Assembly: GCF_030272615.1 (NCBI RefSeq)
Contig: NC_081406.1
Coordinates: 459,570,072 to 459,634,071 of the forward strand
Length of the DNA: 64,000 bases
Source: Cryptomeria japonica
Lineage: Eukaryota; Streptophyta; Pinopsida; Cupressales; Cupressaceae
Direction: 5' to 3'
Numbering within the stretch: position 1 is the first letter of the stretch; the number at the start of each line of letters is the position of its first letter. The translations under genes were made by a program, and so were the position numbers. Under the pieces are notes generated by a model. It was not told the DNA's origin, searched no databases, and was given only the letters and a program-made list of their open reading frames with translations. Below are positions 35,673-47,257 of the stretch, one piece after another.

Positions 35673-36676
35673 GATCACATTGGCCCTGCAGTTTTACACA
35701 AATTAGAGAGGTTCCCTGTGCATTATCTTGGGCTTCCTTCACTTTTGTTCGACCCAAGTGCACGGACCTCTGAGGAAGCATTAGTACACATTGTGGGAGA
35801 AGCAAGGAGGACTACTCCTTCTATCTTGTATCTGCCTCAACTTCAACTTTGGTGGGAGACGGTGTGTATATCATTATATTAGTACACTTATACTTTTAAA
35901 GCTCTACACCTTTGGGATTTCCTGTGATATATTTGAAATCGCTTTGTTTTTATTACTAGAGCTTCCTAAAATGACTATATATCTGATTTTGTTTGTTTCA
36001 CTGAGCTTCATAGGCCCATGATCACCTAAGAGTTGTTCTACTATCTATACTGGAAGAATTGCCATCAGACCTTCCTTTATTACTTCTTGCAACCTCCTCT
36101 GTACCCTCTGATGAATTGGATCAAGAAGCTGCATCCTTGTTTGGTCATCGCTATATGTATGTATCAAGGACATCATTGTCTTAGTTTTCGTATTTTTCTA
36201 CTTAGTTTGTTCAAGATTATGCTAAGGCATGTGAATCCATTCTATATAGCATTGAGTACCAGGTACCTTGTTAGCTTTCGACTCTGTATAAATTGAATTT
36301 GTCATTGAATTGAGTGTACATGAATTCGATGGTATCTGGTACACCTTCAATGCATTGCAAATTTTATTTTGGTTTAGTATAATGGAAGGTAAAATCCTAA
36401 ATGGATTACATTCTTTTGCTTTATGTGCAGTTACCAAGAAGAAAAACCAAGTTCAGATGACAGGTGTAGATTCATCTCGCAACTGGTTGATGTTGTTCTT
36501 ACTATCCCTGATGAACAAGTAGTAATTACTCCTAAAAAGAATGTTTCTAATCCTGAACTTCCAAAGGTACCAAAAGAAACAAGAGGACCAAGTGAAACTG
36601 AGCTACGTGCCAAGGTAGAAGCAGAGGAGCATGCTATTCGATGACTCTGAATGTGTCTTCAGGATGTCTGCAGCAG
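35673..36676 (+). pseudogene. ATAD2-like exons between AAA+ and bromodomain
   Basis: Exons 35673-35861 (DHIGPAVLHKLERFPVH…EALVHIVGEARRTTPSILYLP), 36014-36156 (AHDHLRVVLLSILEELPSDLPLLLLATS) and 36431-36676 (PKVPKETRGP, KVEAEEHAIR). These match the degenerate second AAA lobe and the linker of the family. Introns have AG acceptors at 35671, 36012 and 36429 and GT donors at 35862, 36157 and 36677. Two TGA codons at 36642 and 36648 stand where the family has arginines. Confidence 0.85.
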
Positions 36677-36782
36677 GTTTTGTAGTGATGCATCAATCAT
36701 TATTTGATTCATTTGTTGAGGATGTGTTTACCAAGTGAAAATTAATTTTGAGTACTTATATGTATCCACATACAATGTGCAG

Positions 36783-37142
36783 ACTTCTATATGAAAAACG
36801 GTTCAGTGTCTTCCATTACCCTGTCATGGATGAAGACGCTCTTGACTATTATGTAATAGTTCAAAATCCAATGGATATCACTACTTTACTGCAACGAGTA
36901 GATAATCAATGTTACTTGACATGCTCAACATTCTTGCAAGATGTGGAACTAATTCCAGCCAATGCAAAAGTAAACATGATTGGACATGCCTATGATCCTA
37001 TCAGATTTATGAGGTTGAACAAAAATTTGTTTTCCATTCATTCCTGATAATAACTATCATTACTTTTGCATAACAGGCATATAATGGTGATGACTACAAT
37101 GGAGCTCGAATTGTCAGCAGAGCATATGCACTAAGGGATGTG
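36783..37142 (+). pseudogene. ATAD2-like bromodomain exons
   Basis: Exon 36783-36969 (LLYEKRFSVFHYPVMDEDA, IVQNPMDITTLLQRVD, YLTCSTFLQDVELI) and exon 37077-37142 (AYNGDDYNGARIVSRAYALRD). This is the bromodomain: helix Z, the NPMD in the ZA loop and the AYN motif, whose Asn contacts acetyl-lysine in active members. It binds acetylated histones in the family. The domain itself lacks stops here, but upstream stops prevent its translation. Confidence 0.88.
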
Positions 37143-37257
37143 GTATGGTTAAATATGCTAATAATAGAGACATACACTAATTGAAGTTCAAATGTTTTAT
37201 GTCAAGTAGTAAGCATTTATTGTTCACTTTGCTAATCCTTGTCTTACGCATAATTAG

Positions 37258-38071
37258 ATTCTTGGCATGCTTTCCCAAATGGATCCTGCACTAGTTGCCT
37301 TTTGTGATAAAATTGCTGCTCAGGGTGGGCCAACTCGTTTGTCAGAGGATTCAACTACAAATTTTCCTTCGAATCCTGTTGCTCAACCAATTCATATTAC
37401 AAGAGCAAGTGAATGCTTACGCAACGTTCAGCCTGATATGAATGTATCTCAAAGTTACGAGGTCTTAAAGCGCTCAAAGCAGAATAGTGATCCTGATCAA
37501 GGTGGAATTATGCTTTGCACCATTCCACTTGTAATCCTTTTTTTATTTTTGATATTTAGAATTAGAAGCGCAATTGTATTGAAATTCTCAGAATGTGTTT
37601 TTTCTACAGGTAAAGTTGTGGCTGGGGACTCTGATCCATTTGTTGAGGACAGATCACAACCCATGGAGATTGATACTCCTGGGCAGAATACTCTAAAAAC
37701 AAAATGCCTTCATGGTAGTGTGACAAATGAGGCATTTAAAGGTGTGTAGCAATGTGAGGCAAATAATCAAGAAGAAATAGTGAATCAATTGGAACGCAAA
37801 TCCTCTTCCAAAGTGCCGATAAGCAATCACTTGGCAAAATAGATTGAATCAATAGAAGATAATTTTGTGAAATGTACCGAAGGTTATGGAATCTCAGAAA
37901 CTTGAAAGACTTTATGCTCTAATTTGCCAAAGGGTGATATCCTTAGTAGATGCGTACAAACCTACAATTATTAAATTCTTGAAGGACTTCTCATCTGATG
38001 AAAACAATTTTCATAGATATTTTTGTAACCGAATGTCCTATGAAGTTTTTTTTGGGGCTCTAATTTGTTGA
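37258..38071 (+). pseudogene. ATAD2-like C-terminal exons
   Basis: Exon 37258-37501 (GMLSQMDPALVAFCDKIAAQGGP, ASECLRNVQPDMN) and exon from 37610 (VVAGDSDPFVEDRSQPMEIDTPGQ). The frame breaks at TAG about 37747 and again near 37840, with a shift before the last recognisable part (37886-38071: QKLERLYALICQRV, IIKFLKDFSSDE). The intron between (37502-37609) has GT and AG ends. The order matches the family through its C-terminal helix. Confidence 0.8.
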
Positions 38072-38180
38072 GGGGTGATATCATTGAAAGATGTGGACAA
38101 TGATTTTTAAATTTTTGAAGGACTTCTCATCCGATGAAAGAAATTTTTAAAGAGAGTTTTGTAACGGAATGTCCTATGAA
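37914..38180 (+). repeat. Tandem duplication of the last coding segment
   Basis: 37914-38054 and about 38056-38180 are diverged copies. Both contain GCTCTAATTTG, GGGTGATATC, GAAGGACTTCTCATC and GAATGTCCTATGAA. The second copy has small deletions. Confidence 0.8.
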
Positions 38181-38596
38181 CTACTATGTTACCAAAAACA
38201 CGACGGGAGAACTTCGTTTCGCGTTTTCCTCGTCACGAACAGCGGTTTCCAAACTGTTGTCTCACAGTCAGAGAAATTTAAAGGAGTGAATTTTCTTGAG
38301 TTTTGTTTGTTGGCCAAACTAACATTTAAAATCAAGAATAAGTAATCACAAAGCTTTAGGTTTTAGCGGGTGCAATTTTGGCAAAAAATGTCAGCACACT
38401 CGACTTGTGACTACACAAGACTAATGGTTGTGTAAGCAACTAGGCATTCTACTACTATTGGAATTAGTATGACCAAAAATGTTCCAAACAAATTACAATG
38501 TAATATTGAAAGAATTTTATTAAGATGAGAGTAATAATATTAAAAATCACAGCTGTGAAAAATTTAAGATCTTTTTGAAATGCTGCATGTTTGATG
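38181..38596. other. Intergenic, no recognisable gene
   Basis: Between the end of the pseudogene and a solo LTR. Moderately AT-rich, no long frame. May include the pseudogene 3' untranslated region or retroelement DNA; I cannot decide. Confidence 0.4.
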
Positions 38597-41500
38597 TGTG
38601 AGGCCCTACCCCGACTCAGCTTGACATTTTCAGTTATTTGCATATTGAGATTATTATGGATGCTCTATTTTATGCTTTATGGATTTAGAACCTATATGAC
38701 TCCATGATTTGGATCACATTGACGTATATTGATGCTTCATTTTATGCATTTTGATTATGAAACTTTATATGTTGCTAGAATAGAATTACTTTGAAATGGT
38801 GAATGTCATTATTGGAATTGCAGAACTTCATTTTGATGATAGAAAAATGATGCTTATTTTATGAATGGTTCAATTTTGAGAATTATGATAATTGCTTATG
38901 TGGAATCAAATTTGAATGAATGAGATATTGAATTATTATTGTCAAATGTATGAGTGTTTGATGTGCAATGAAATCTATGTATTTAATTATGTATAATTGT
39001 GATTACTTGAAATTACTAATGTGTTAATTGAGATGCACAAGAAAATTATCCATGTGACCATGGAATAAATATGGAGAACCAAACCTAGACCAATGTACGT
39101 TTGTTAAGCCAGGGGTTGTCTATTTGGAGAGACAACACCCCATTTGTAATCTATTTTATTTGTGAAAGTAAATTATGCATGTGTGTTAATTTGATTTTAT
39201 TTAATTATGTAAACCTACAACAGACAAATTCCATGTGAGATTTTTATATTGTATTTTATTGTGTCACTTGACACATGTGCTGATTAGTGTCATTGATTTT
39301 GACTTGTCTCTTGGAGGAAGTTTTGTTTCTACCAAAGCCATTCAAACACATGAGTGTGGTCCCAAATTTGCCTTGGGTAGGGAGTCTTGGGAGTGGTCAA
39401 TTCAGGTTTGACCCGTAGGTTAACTTCAGTTGGGTCTCTAAGGGGTCAAATGGACTCCTAGGGTCAGTTTTAGGGCTTTTCCAAAGGTCCAAAGGGTATA
39501 CCTATGGGTTAGGGGTATTTTGAAACATGTGACTACTCCCATGTGACTGTTTAGTCACCTCAAAAAGTGGTTTTCCCAAGGTGAGCGAAAATTCAACTTA
39601 GAAGGTTCCTCCTAGGATAGACAACCTTCCCTTTTGATGTCAAACTCTCTTCCGCATCCTCTCTCACCTTTTCCCTTTCCAGTTTTAGTAATATGTAAGA
39701 GGTTGGGAAGAGAAACCAATGGGAACTCTCACCTTACCCAAGGGGTTGGGAAGTGTGTGAGAGGCCTTCTTAGGCAAAGATTAGGGACTTAGTGAGTAAT
39801 CACCCACTCTCCATTGTTGGAGATTATGCATTTTTGAAATTTAGTGGTAGAATAGAATTTTGGTGAAGGGTTGGTGGAAAGTTTGTGTGGATCTGGGCAG
39901 CTCATCCCCAACTAAGTCTAAGATACCTATTGGCAGATTAAGGTTGGTTTTACTTCTTTTTGTTTATGTTGTTTATGTTGTTTTTGAAAGAAAGAAATGC
40001 TTGTAAGAAGAGATGTGTTTATGTAATTTGTTTTGTAGGAGAAAAATGTAAATTTTCATTTCCATGTTATTTGTTTATGTGTTCTTGTTTTGGGAGTGTC
40101 CAAGACCTCCTACTCTTGGGAGAGTAGGATGGCCTTGGGGTGGAAGAAGTATGATAGCCTTGGGTGAGAGGCTCTCCTTAAGGAGAGTGATCTCAAGGGT
40201 GTCCTTTGTGACCCTTGCTGCATAGCCTTGCATATGCATTTTGGGGTCATAAGGGGAGAAAATATGGCTTTTATGCCTTTGGGGGGCATAAGGTGTGGAG
40301 ATGAATTCTTGTTGTATTTTGTATTGCCATGAGGTGGCTTGAGTTGTATTATGCTTGCAATCTCCCCAATGGTACTTGGTCCACTTCCACCCATGGAAAG
40401 ATCATCACAAGTTGTGGTGAGAGTGTAGCTTGGGAAGGGAAAATGCATGTTGAGTGTTTGCTTTTGTTGTTGTGTTGTTTGTTTGTTTGTGACCCATCTA
40501 GTACTTGGTTCTCCAAGCTCGGGGGTGGCTTCTAGTAAGCCTAAGCTGGGAGGTGAGCTCTCCATGGTCAAGTTGTGTTTTATTGCAGGTTGCTTGGGAT
40601 GGAAAAGAAAGGATAAAGGGATTAGTTGTTGTTCTAAGTTGCAGAAATAGTTCAAGAAAAAGAATGTATTTAACTTGTAGCAAAAAAAAAGGGATCTATT
40701 GTTGTATTTAAATTCTAAAAGAAAAGAAGTGCATTTATTCTATTCATACTCCTATGGAAGGGAAACATTAGTTGGGTTTTCAAACCCATTGGTATTATTA
40801 TTTACTTTGTATTTGAATTTGCTAAAGAGATATATTTTTCCTACTTTGGCTAGTCTTGCAAAAAAAAAGGAGAGGGAATATATGAACTTGTATTTAAATA
40901 TTCATTTTTAAAAAAAGGAAATGATGTTGTTGCATTTATGTCTATTCTGCAAATAAATTAATTTTGTTCTACATGTTCATTTATGTATATTAATGCTACT
41001 ACAAATAAAAGAAATCTGTCATTTATTTTTCCATTTAGTGCAGAAAATAAATCTTATTGTAGTAGCTTATTTTATCAAAAAAAAATTAGCATTTAGTTTT
41101 AGTTTTATTTTGTTTACCAAAAAGGATTATGTTTTAAGATTGTTGTTAGAATGCATTATTAGTTACAGAATGCTTTAAGCAAAGAAACAATATAGTCATC
41201 CTCTTTCCTCTAAACTAGGTCTAATATGCTAAGGAAATAATTAGTTTGGGTTTTGTAAATAAAAAAAAATAAGGGCAAAATTTAAAGCCTAATTATTAAA
41301 AAATCAAGAAAATATATATTACATCTATTTTATGCTGCAAACCATTTATTAGTTTTCTGCATGTTATATATATATATATATATAATTGCACATTAAAAAA
41401 AAATATTAATCTGGAAACTTAAATATCTCCTAAGCAAAATGATACAGATATATACATCTACATATATATTTATATATACACATATATTTTGATATATATA

Positions 41501-42795
41501 TATATACAAAAAATTGATAAACATATTTAAAAAAAAAAGAAAACTTAAAAAAATAAAAAAAAAATAAAAAAAAAATGTTCATCACCATGTTCGGTGAAGG
41601 CCGAACCCCTGTGAACACAGGGGATGGCGCGGCCGTGCCTCCACTATGGCTGCTCACAGTGGACGGCACCGGGTCCCCCATTGTGGGCAACCACATTGGT
41701 GGTGGCTCCTGGCCCACCACTGTGTTTATCCACGGTGGACGACGCTCGACCGCACTATGGGTAAGCACAATGGCGCCCGGGGGAAACCCCCGCCCGCCGC
41801 CGAACACCATTAAACGGCCGTTCTCCAATTTTGCCGTTGTCTCCTTTGGCCGCTCGCCTCTCTCCACCATTTCTCTCTTCGGCTCTGCCAAGGGTTAGAG
41901 CTCAGGCCACCGCGTCTGCACCTGCACACACACACTCACAAAGAAAAAGAAACATACACACACACACACAAAAAGTAATGTATGAATGTTTTTTAACACA
42001 CATGCCCTAACCCTAATTTCGGGTTAAGGCAAACACATTTAGATTTTAAAATAAGATGTGTGTGTGTGGGAGTGATAAAGAAGAGGTTAGGGTTAACATG
42101 TGACTTTCTAGGATTTTTCAAAAAGGGGTAAATTAATAAAATAAAATTAACCCCCCCCCCCCCCTTTCTCTTTAGAATATATTTATAAGCAGATATATAT
42201 ATATATAGGTAAATATATATATATATATATAAGCAATTTAACTTCTATATTTATTTGAAATCAAATTAGTTCGTTGTAAAACTAAGTAATGCACTTTGAG
42301 TTATTAAATGAATGTAGGAGCATTCTAATAAAAAGTTTTTAAAAACCCTTGGGTAGGATAAACCCTTGGGAAAAATAAAATAAAATGATATGTGTAGGGT
42401 CAAGTTGGCCCTTTTAAATTTTGAATTTATAAGGTATTTTAATTTATGGAAATTTTATTTAATAGGTTTGTTTAATCTAATGACGAGGACAATTTATTAG
42501 ATCCTAGGTAATTAAAGAACTATAAGATAAATATTGATCATTTAAATTTGAGATTAATTGTTAAGTTTGAGATTTTAATTATTTATTAATGGAAGACAAT
42601 ATTTATTTTGTTAGAGATTTTTAATCTGCTTGTAACTTAGATGTTTTATTTTGCCAATTGGCTTAGTTGTTTGATTCACTTAAAACCTAGTTGAGACCAA
42701 ACTAGTTTGCATTATTTTAATTAAGTTAGTCGTTCTAAGTTAAGTATTTAAAAAAAAAAATTATTCCGTTTGTGCCCAAAAGTTTGGGCATGACA
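38597..42795 (+). repeat. Long solo LTR with perfect target duplication
   Basis: 4199 bp from TGTGAGGCCC to GGGCATGACA, flanked by TGATG at 38592-38596 and 42796-42800. No internal second LTR start, primer site or coding domain seen, hence a solo LTR call. It contains a microsatellite TA run (about 41367-41385), poly-A runs, a GC-rich block (41575-41920) and a C run (42151-42165). Open frames inside it (for example 40110-40655 and 41430-41891) look accidental. Orientation is from TG…CA only. Confidence 0.7.
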
Positions 42796-43685
42796 TGATG
42801 TTTGTGGTTTGTGATTTGAACTGCTCGATTAAAAAATCTCTGTTTAATGCCTTTAGTACATCTTTAATTAGTGAACATTGACCAGTCAAAAAAAATAGAT
42901 TGGTTCAATGGTGGATAAATGAATCACACCATTTAGATATACTTCATCAACCTAATATGGTCCTAACCACCTTGTTTGCATCTTGATCTTATAATCCTTA
43001 TATTGTGAGTCATAAAGGAGAGTCCATTCACCTTTTTGCAACATTTTTGTCTTGATAAAGAGGTCTTTCCACTTAATTTAATATTTTCTCACTATCTCAA
43101 TATGATGGAAGGTTTCTCTTAAGATAAAATCAAGAGCATTAAGTTGCATCATTCTCTTTTTTTGGGCTGCTAATAAGTCCATAATGAATTAAAGTTTTTA
43201 CCTTAATGTATTGTGTTCAAACTCAATTGGAAGGAAATATTTTATCCCATAAACTATTTCATATGGTGTAAACAAGTTGTAGTCTTAGTAACAATCTATC
43301 AAAGAAATTGGCCTATGCCATATTTAAGTACCTTAGTAAAAAACTATCAAAGCCTCTTTGATATAAAATATCACCAAGGATAGTGAAGTATGGTGTACAT
43401 TGGAGGAAAGTTTTGTGTTATTTATGTGAAAGGTTAGGTGGTGAAGTTTGACCGTGGTGGTAAGCGTAAATATCATGATACTAGGGTGAATAAGGACCAA
43501 TAAGCTATCATATAAGTTCAAAATTAGGGACATTGTGTGGGTATTAATAATTTCTCAACAAGAACTTAGAATGTCAGCTATTCTATGGCATATACAAGAC
43601 ACATTCAATTATGGCTATAGTATCATCAACTAGATTGTTTTTCCAACTAGATCTGCAAGAAATTATTCTTGAAACTATTTGCCAT

Positions 43686-43910
43686 TTATTTGTAGGTGAT
43701 CAATTCACCATATTTTGTTTGATATTCATCATTAACCTTTTTTACTATTAGTTTAGAATATCCATGAACAAGGATGTGTTGGATATTCCATTGAATTGTT
43801 ATATGAAGACCAACAAGAAAAGCTTCATATTCAACAACATGGTTTGCACATGGAAAGCTAAATCTAAATGTTTTCAACATGGAATTTCCTTGAGTATAAA
43901 CAAGATTCAA
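43686..43910 (-). pseudogene. Gypsy RNase H fragment
   Basis: 74 codons with the family pattern FPCANHVVEYEAFLVGLHI then VHGYSKLIVKKVNDEY. The usual catalytic Asp of the YGDSQL-type motif is replaced by Tyr (HGYSKL). RNase H removes element RNA from the RNA-DNA hybrid during reverse transcription; this fragment cannot. Confidence 0.8.
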
Positions 43911-45456
43911 ATGCTTGCTCCATGACTAGTACAAGAACAATCGAGACATAACTTCTATATAGAGGGCTCTTCAATAGTAAAGATAGATTCATCAAGATTA
44001 TCTATAATGAATGGATGATTATCTATAAGAGGCGCCTTAAATAATTGATCCATAGAAACCTATGCTTTAATTTCTTTTTTATCTTAAAACTTACTATCAA
44101 ATTCACCTAACAACGTTACCCTCTTAGCCATATTAATTGTAAGAGAATTTTTGAATAAGAGGCATTTGAGTGGATCCAATTAATAAATGAGATTTGCTTG
44201 GTGACTAAGCATGTAATGTCACAATTTTTGTGTAGAAAAAAGACTACTAAACATTACCGTTCCATAGAAATATAGGAAAGCTCATTTTTCATGAGTGTTT
44301 GATTGATAATAGATTGTTTTCTCACAATCTTGTTTATCATTTTGTGCTAAGAGTGTGCCCAAGGAGACTAATATAGTTGATATGTAGAAGTATGTGATTA
44401 TATTAATAGGAGACATAAGAACCATTGGTGATGCAATATAGTCTTTGATATGATCAAAATATTCTCAGTAGGATTCATTCCATTGAAACCCACCATTTTT
44501 CTTGAGAAGGTGAGGAAATGGTTGACATTTGTACAAAGTTGTGGTATTAATCTTCATATGGCTAGTAGCTTTCCTTGAAGTCAATTATATTATTTTAAAA
44601 TTTTAAAGGGGTGGCATATCCATGATAGTTGCAAACTTAGAAATATAAACATCTATATATCATTGAGATATAATAAAGATCAAGATTTTTTTGATGTTAT
44701 ACCAAAAATACATTTCTTGGAATTAAGGCATATATATATAAAAGGATTCAAATATAAATTCAAGGACATGAGTGGTATTCTCTTATTTTCTATTTTCCCA
44801 TTTGAAATATCGTCTAAATAAACTTCCACAATTTCTATGGAGCATGTCATGAAATGTAAGTATCATTGCCCTCTGATAAGTAGCTCCCACATTTGTCCAT
44901 CTAAAGGTGTCACTTGATAGAAAAAGATACCTCAAGGGAATTATGAAAGAAATTTTGTGTTGGTCTATAATAACAATTCAAATATTATTACAACTCAAAA
45001 AACTATCCACAAGTGATAGCATTTTATAACTAGCTACAGGATCAATAATTATGCCAATGTTGGAAGGATGAAAATCATCTTTTGGGCAAGATGCAATAAC
45101 ATATTTGAAGGCTATACATATGCATATTCCTTTTATCTTTTTTGACATGAATTATAATGGATATCCATTCAAGATAGTCAATTGGGAGTATGAAGTTAAC
45201 ATTTAAAAGTTTTTGTAGTTCTTCTTTGACTAGTAGGCCAATTTTAGAATGCATCTAATGTAGTTTTCCTTAATTGAAACCTAGCATTAAGAAAACCATG
45301 CATGGAGGTGAACCAAAATAGAAGGGTCCAACCCAAACATGTTAGCATAGGACCAATAAAAATATATGAAATGTTCTTTGCAAAATTGATGACACTCTGT
45401 GTTCTTTTCGAGGATTTTAAGATGTAAATATATAGATTATTTTTATCCCCAAATTT

Positions 45457-46623
45457 TAATGAAAACTAAGAGGTGGCAGGGGGGGGGGGTGAATTACTAT
45501 GCCCAAACTTTTAACAAAACTCTTAATCAATTTTACTGCAGACCAGTATAGTAGTTTAAACAATAAACCGATTAAAACACAAACAAGTGAAATAGCAAAT
45601 AGAGAATTCACCCACATAAGCACAATAACCATAACACAAGATATTTTGATGTGGAAACCCAAATGGGAAAAACCACGGTGAGTAAAACTCACAAGTCAAC
45701 TATCTGCAAAATAGTAACCAGACCGGTTAAGGTCAAATCGGTTAAGGTTAGACCGGTTAAGGCCTTACAATTTTCTTCATCAGAACAGATCTTGTTAGGA
45801 ATCCAGATCCCTGTTAGGAGATAAGTCCTATTAAAGACTACCTTGTTAAAGGATTTCAAATTCACAACTGTGAACCACCTTGTTAGAGGATTTACAAAAG
45901 GCTTGACTGGGCCTACCTGGTTAAGGATTTCATACTTGTCGAAGAGATTAGTAATCAACAAGTGAATGATCTAGACAATAGCATAGAATGCTTGATTAGA
46001 TCCTTGACAACTCTTTGTTAATGCATTGCAACATTACTTCAGTCTTCTATCCTTTTCAGGTTCAATCTCTATTACACGATGCTTCTATAACAACTCCACT
46101 TCTTCAACATACATACACACATACATTCATTCCTATAAAAACCTTAGACATGATGTCCTTAAATAGGAAGCTGATTTCATGTCGGTCCAATGAGATTGGA
46201 TTACAATTTCCTAGGCTCAAAGCATCTAGACACATTTGGTAACATGACATAGAAGCACCGCCAAAGTGTCGGTGGATGATAACTCATCACACTCTACCAT
46301 TTTACTTCTTAATCACAATATACCAATAAAGAAAGACTAGTAAACTGGAACATAGTGTTCTGATAAAAAATATTGACTGCCGCTAGGGGTCCTTGTTCTG
46401 CTTGAGGTCTTCATACCGCTTGAGGTCTTCAGTCATGCTTTGACTGGAAAGCATTTTTTGCAAAACATTGATAGTCTTCTACGAAAAAAGACTATTCATT
46501 CAATGGCGTATAATACCGGTGTGAACAATACAACACATATTACCAATGGAGATTAACTCATACATAAAATAAGTGTGTGTCCATCAATGACAATCACAAC
46601 TAAACATCATCAAAATACCAACA
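45457..46623 (-). repeat. Solo Copia-type LTR
   Basis: 1167 bp. On the minus strand it starts TGTTGGTATTTTGATG at 46623 and ends near TTTTCATTA at 45457. Flanked by AATTT on both sides (45452-45456 and 46624-46628), a perfect 5-bp target duplication. Shares with the Copia LTRs the 11-G run (45479-45489) followed by TGAATT, and the plus-strand GTGGAAACCCAAATGGGAA (about 45651) and AACCACGGTG. No internal sequence remains, so it arose by LTR-LTR recombination. Confidence 0.88.
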
Positions 46624-47257
46624 AATTTATGTCATTTTTATTTTCAATCAAGATTGCTAAGTGATATTTTCATTGTGGAAGTGCTAGGGGAAGATTGGAT
46701 TCCTCATGTAATAAGGCCTCTAAGAATTTTTCATCACTAAACAAATCTTTATTTTCATCTTTTCTATGTTTGATAGCACATTATAGAGGGTTTCTCTAGA
46801 GGATTTTTTTTTTTAAAAGTACGACTAAGGAACTCTTCCTCTTCCCCAAAATAGATAGTGGTATCAAGATTGATTTCAAATTATTTTATATGATCTCTCA
46901 TTTTAATACCATTGCAGAGTTCCAAGAATTTGACAATTATCTCATTATCTTGAAATGTTTTTAAAGGCATGAGGTTTTTCTAGTCTCAATTAATAAATGA
47001 CGCATATATAAGTTTTGTGGAAGAGATTGGTGATATATAAAAAAATGAAAGAGGCAAGATGGTCCATCCCATGGTATTTTCAATATTGTCAAAGGTTTCC
47101 TTTGTATTCATAGAAGCTACACGGTGTACATTAATTTTCTAATTAAGTAGCATGTATCCTAATCAATGATGGTGAACATTGTATTGTACTTGACTCAATT
47201 CAAGAATATCTTACTCATGTCAGCCTAATTTTTACAATTCATGTTTTCACATATATG

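Larger units (their letters stand above)
20804..38180 (+). pseudogene. ATAD2/Yta7-like AAA+ ATPase with bromodomain, unprocessed pseudogene
   Basis: Host-gene remnant matching plant ATAD2-like proteins (the Arabidopsis At1g05910 type) in order: basic N-terminal exons, NLEDY and EGLRPQKST exons, acidic stretch, GGSRAEKH…DDSDDSLLVDE, AAA+ module, second AAA-like lobe, bromodomain and C-terminal region. Family members are nuclear AAA+ proteins linked to nucleosome and histone handling. Introns with GT/AG ends remain, so it is a gene or duplicate, not a retrocopy. In-frame stops: TGA 34118, TAG 34976, TGA 35030, TAG 35309, TGA 36642, TGA 36648, TAG about 37747. Two retroelements interrupt it. An active copy elsewhere in the genome is likely but not shown here. 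Confidence 0.9.
42796..47257 (-). mobile_element. Ty3/Gypsy pol remnant, minus strand, heavily decayed
   Basis: Coding order runs right to left. 46624-47257: pre-reverse-transcriptase linker with acidic IYFGEEEEF-like residues. 44780-45200: reverse transcriptase with SLVDSF, SFIIPLRY and NVGATYQRA. About 44390-44560: connection domain (HLLKKNGGFQWNES, IASPMVLMSP). 43686-43910: RNase H (NHVVEYEAFLVGLHI, VHGYSKLIVKKVNDEYQTKYGEL). About 42850-43110: integrase C-terminal part (QKGEWTLLYDSQYKDYK, RWLGPY). Many stops and shifts. No LTR of its own is identified. A solo Copia-type LTR (45457-46623) splits it. Confidence 0.82.

Noticed and set aside
40110-40655. 181-codon open frame on the minus strand with plus-strand frames over the same stretch
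   Set aside because: Lies inside a solo LTR, no recognisable domain, and open frames exist on both strands, as expected by chance in GC-richer DNA.
41430-41898. Overlapping open frames on both strands in the GC-rich block of the second solo LTR
   Set aside because: Pro/Gly-rich on both strands from composition; one ends in a run of Phe/Tyr/Ile from poly-A/T and TA repeats.
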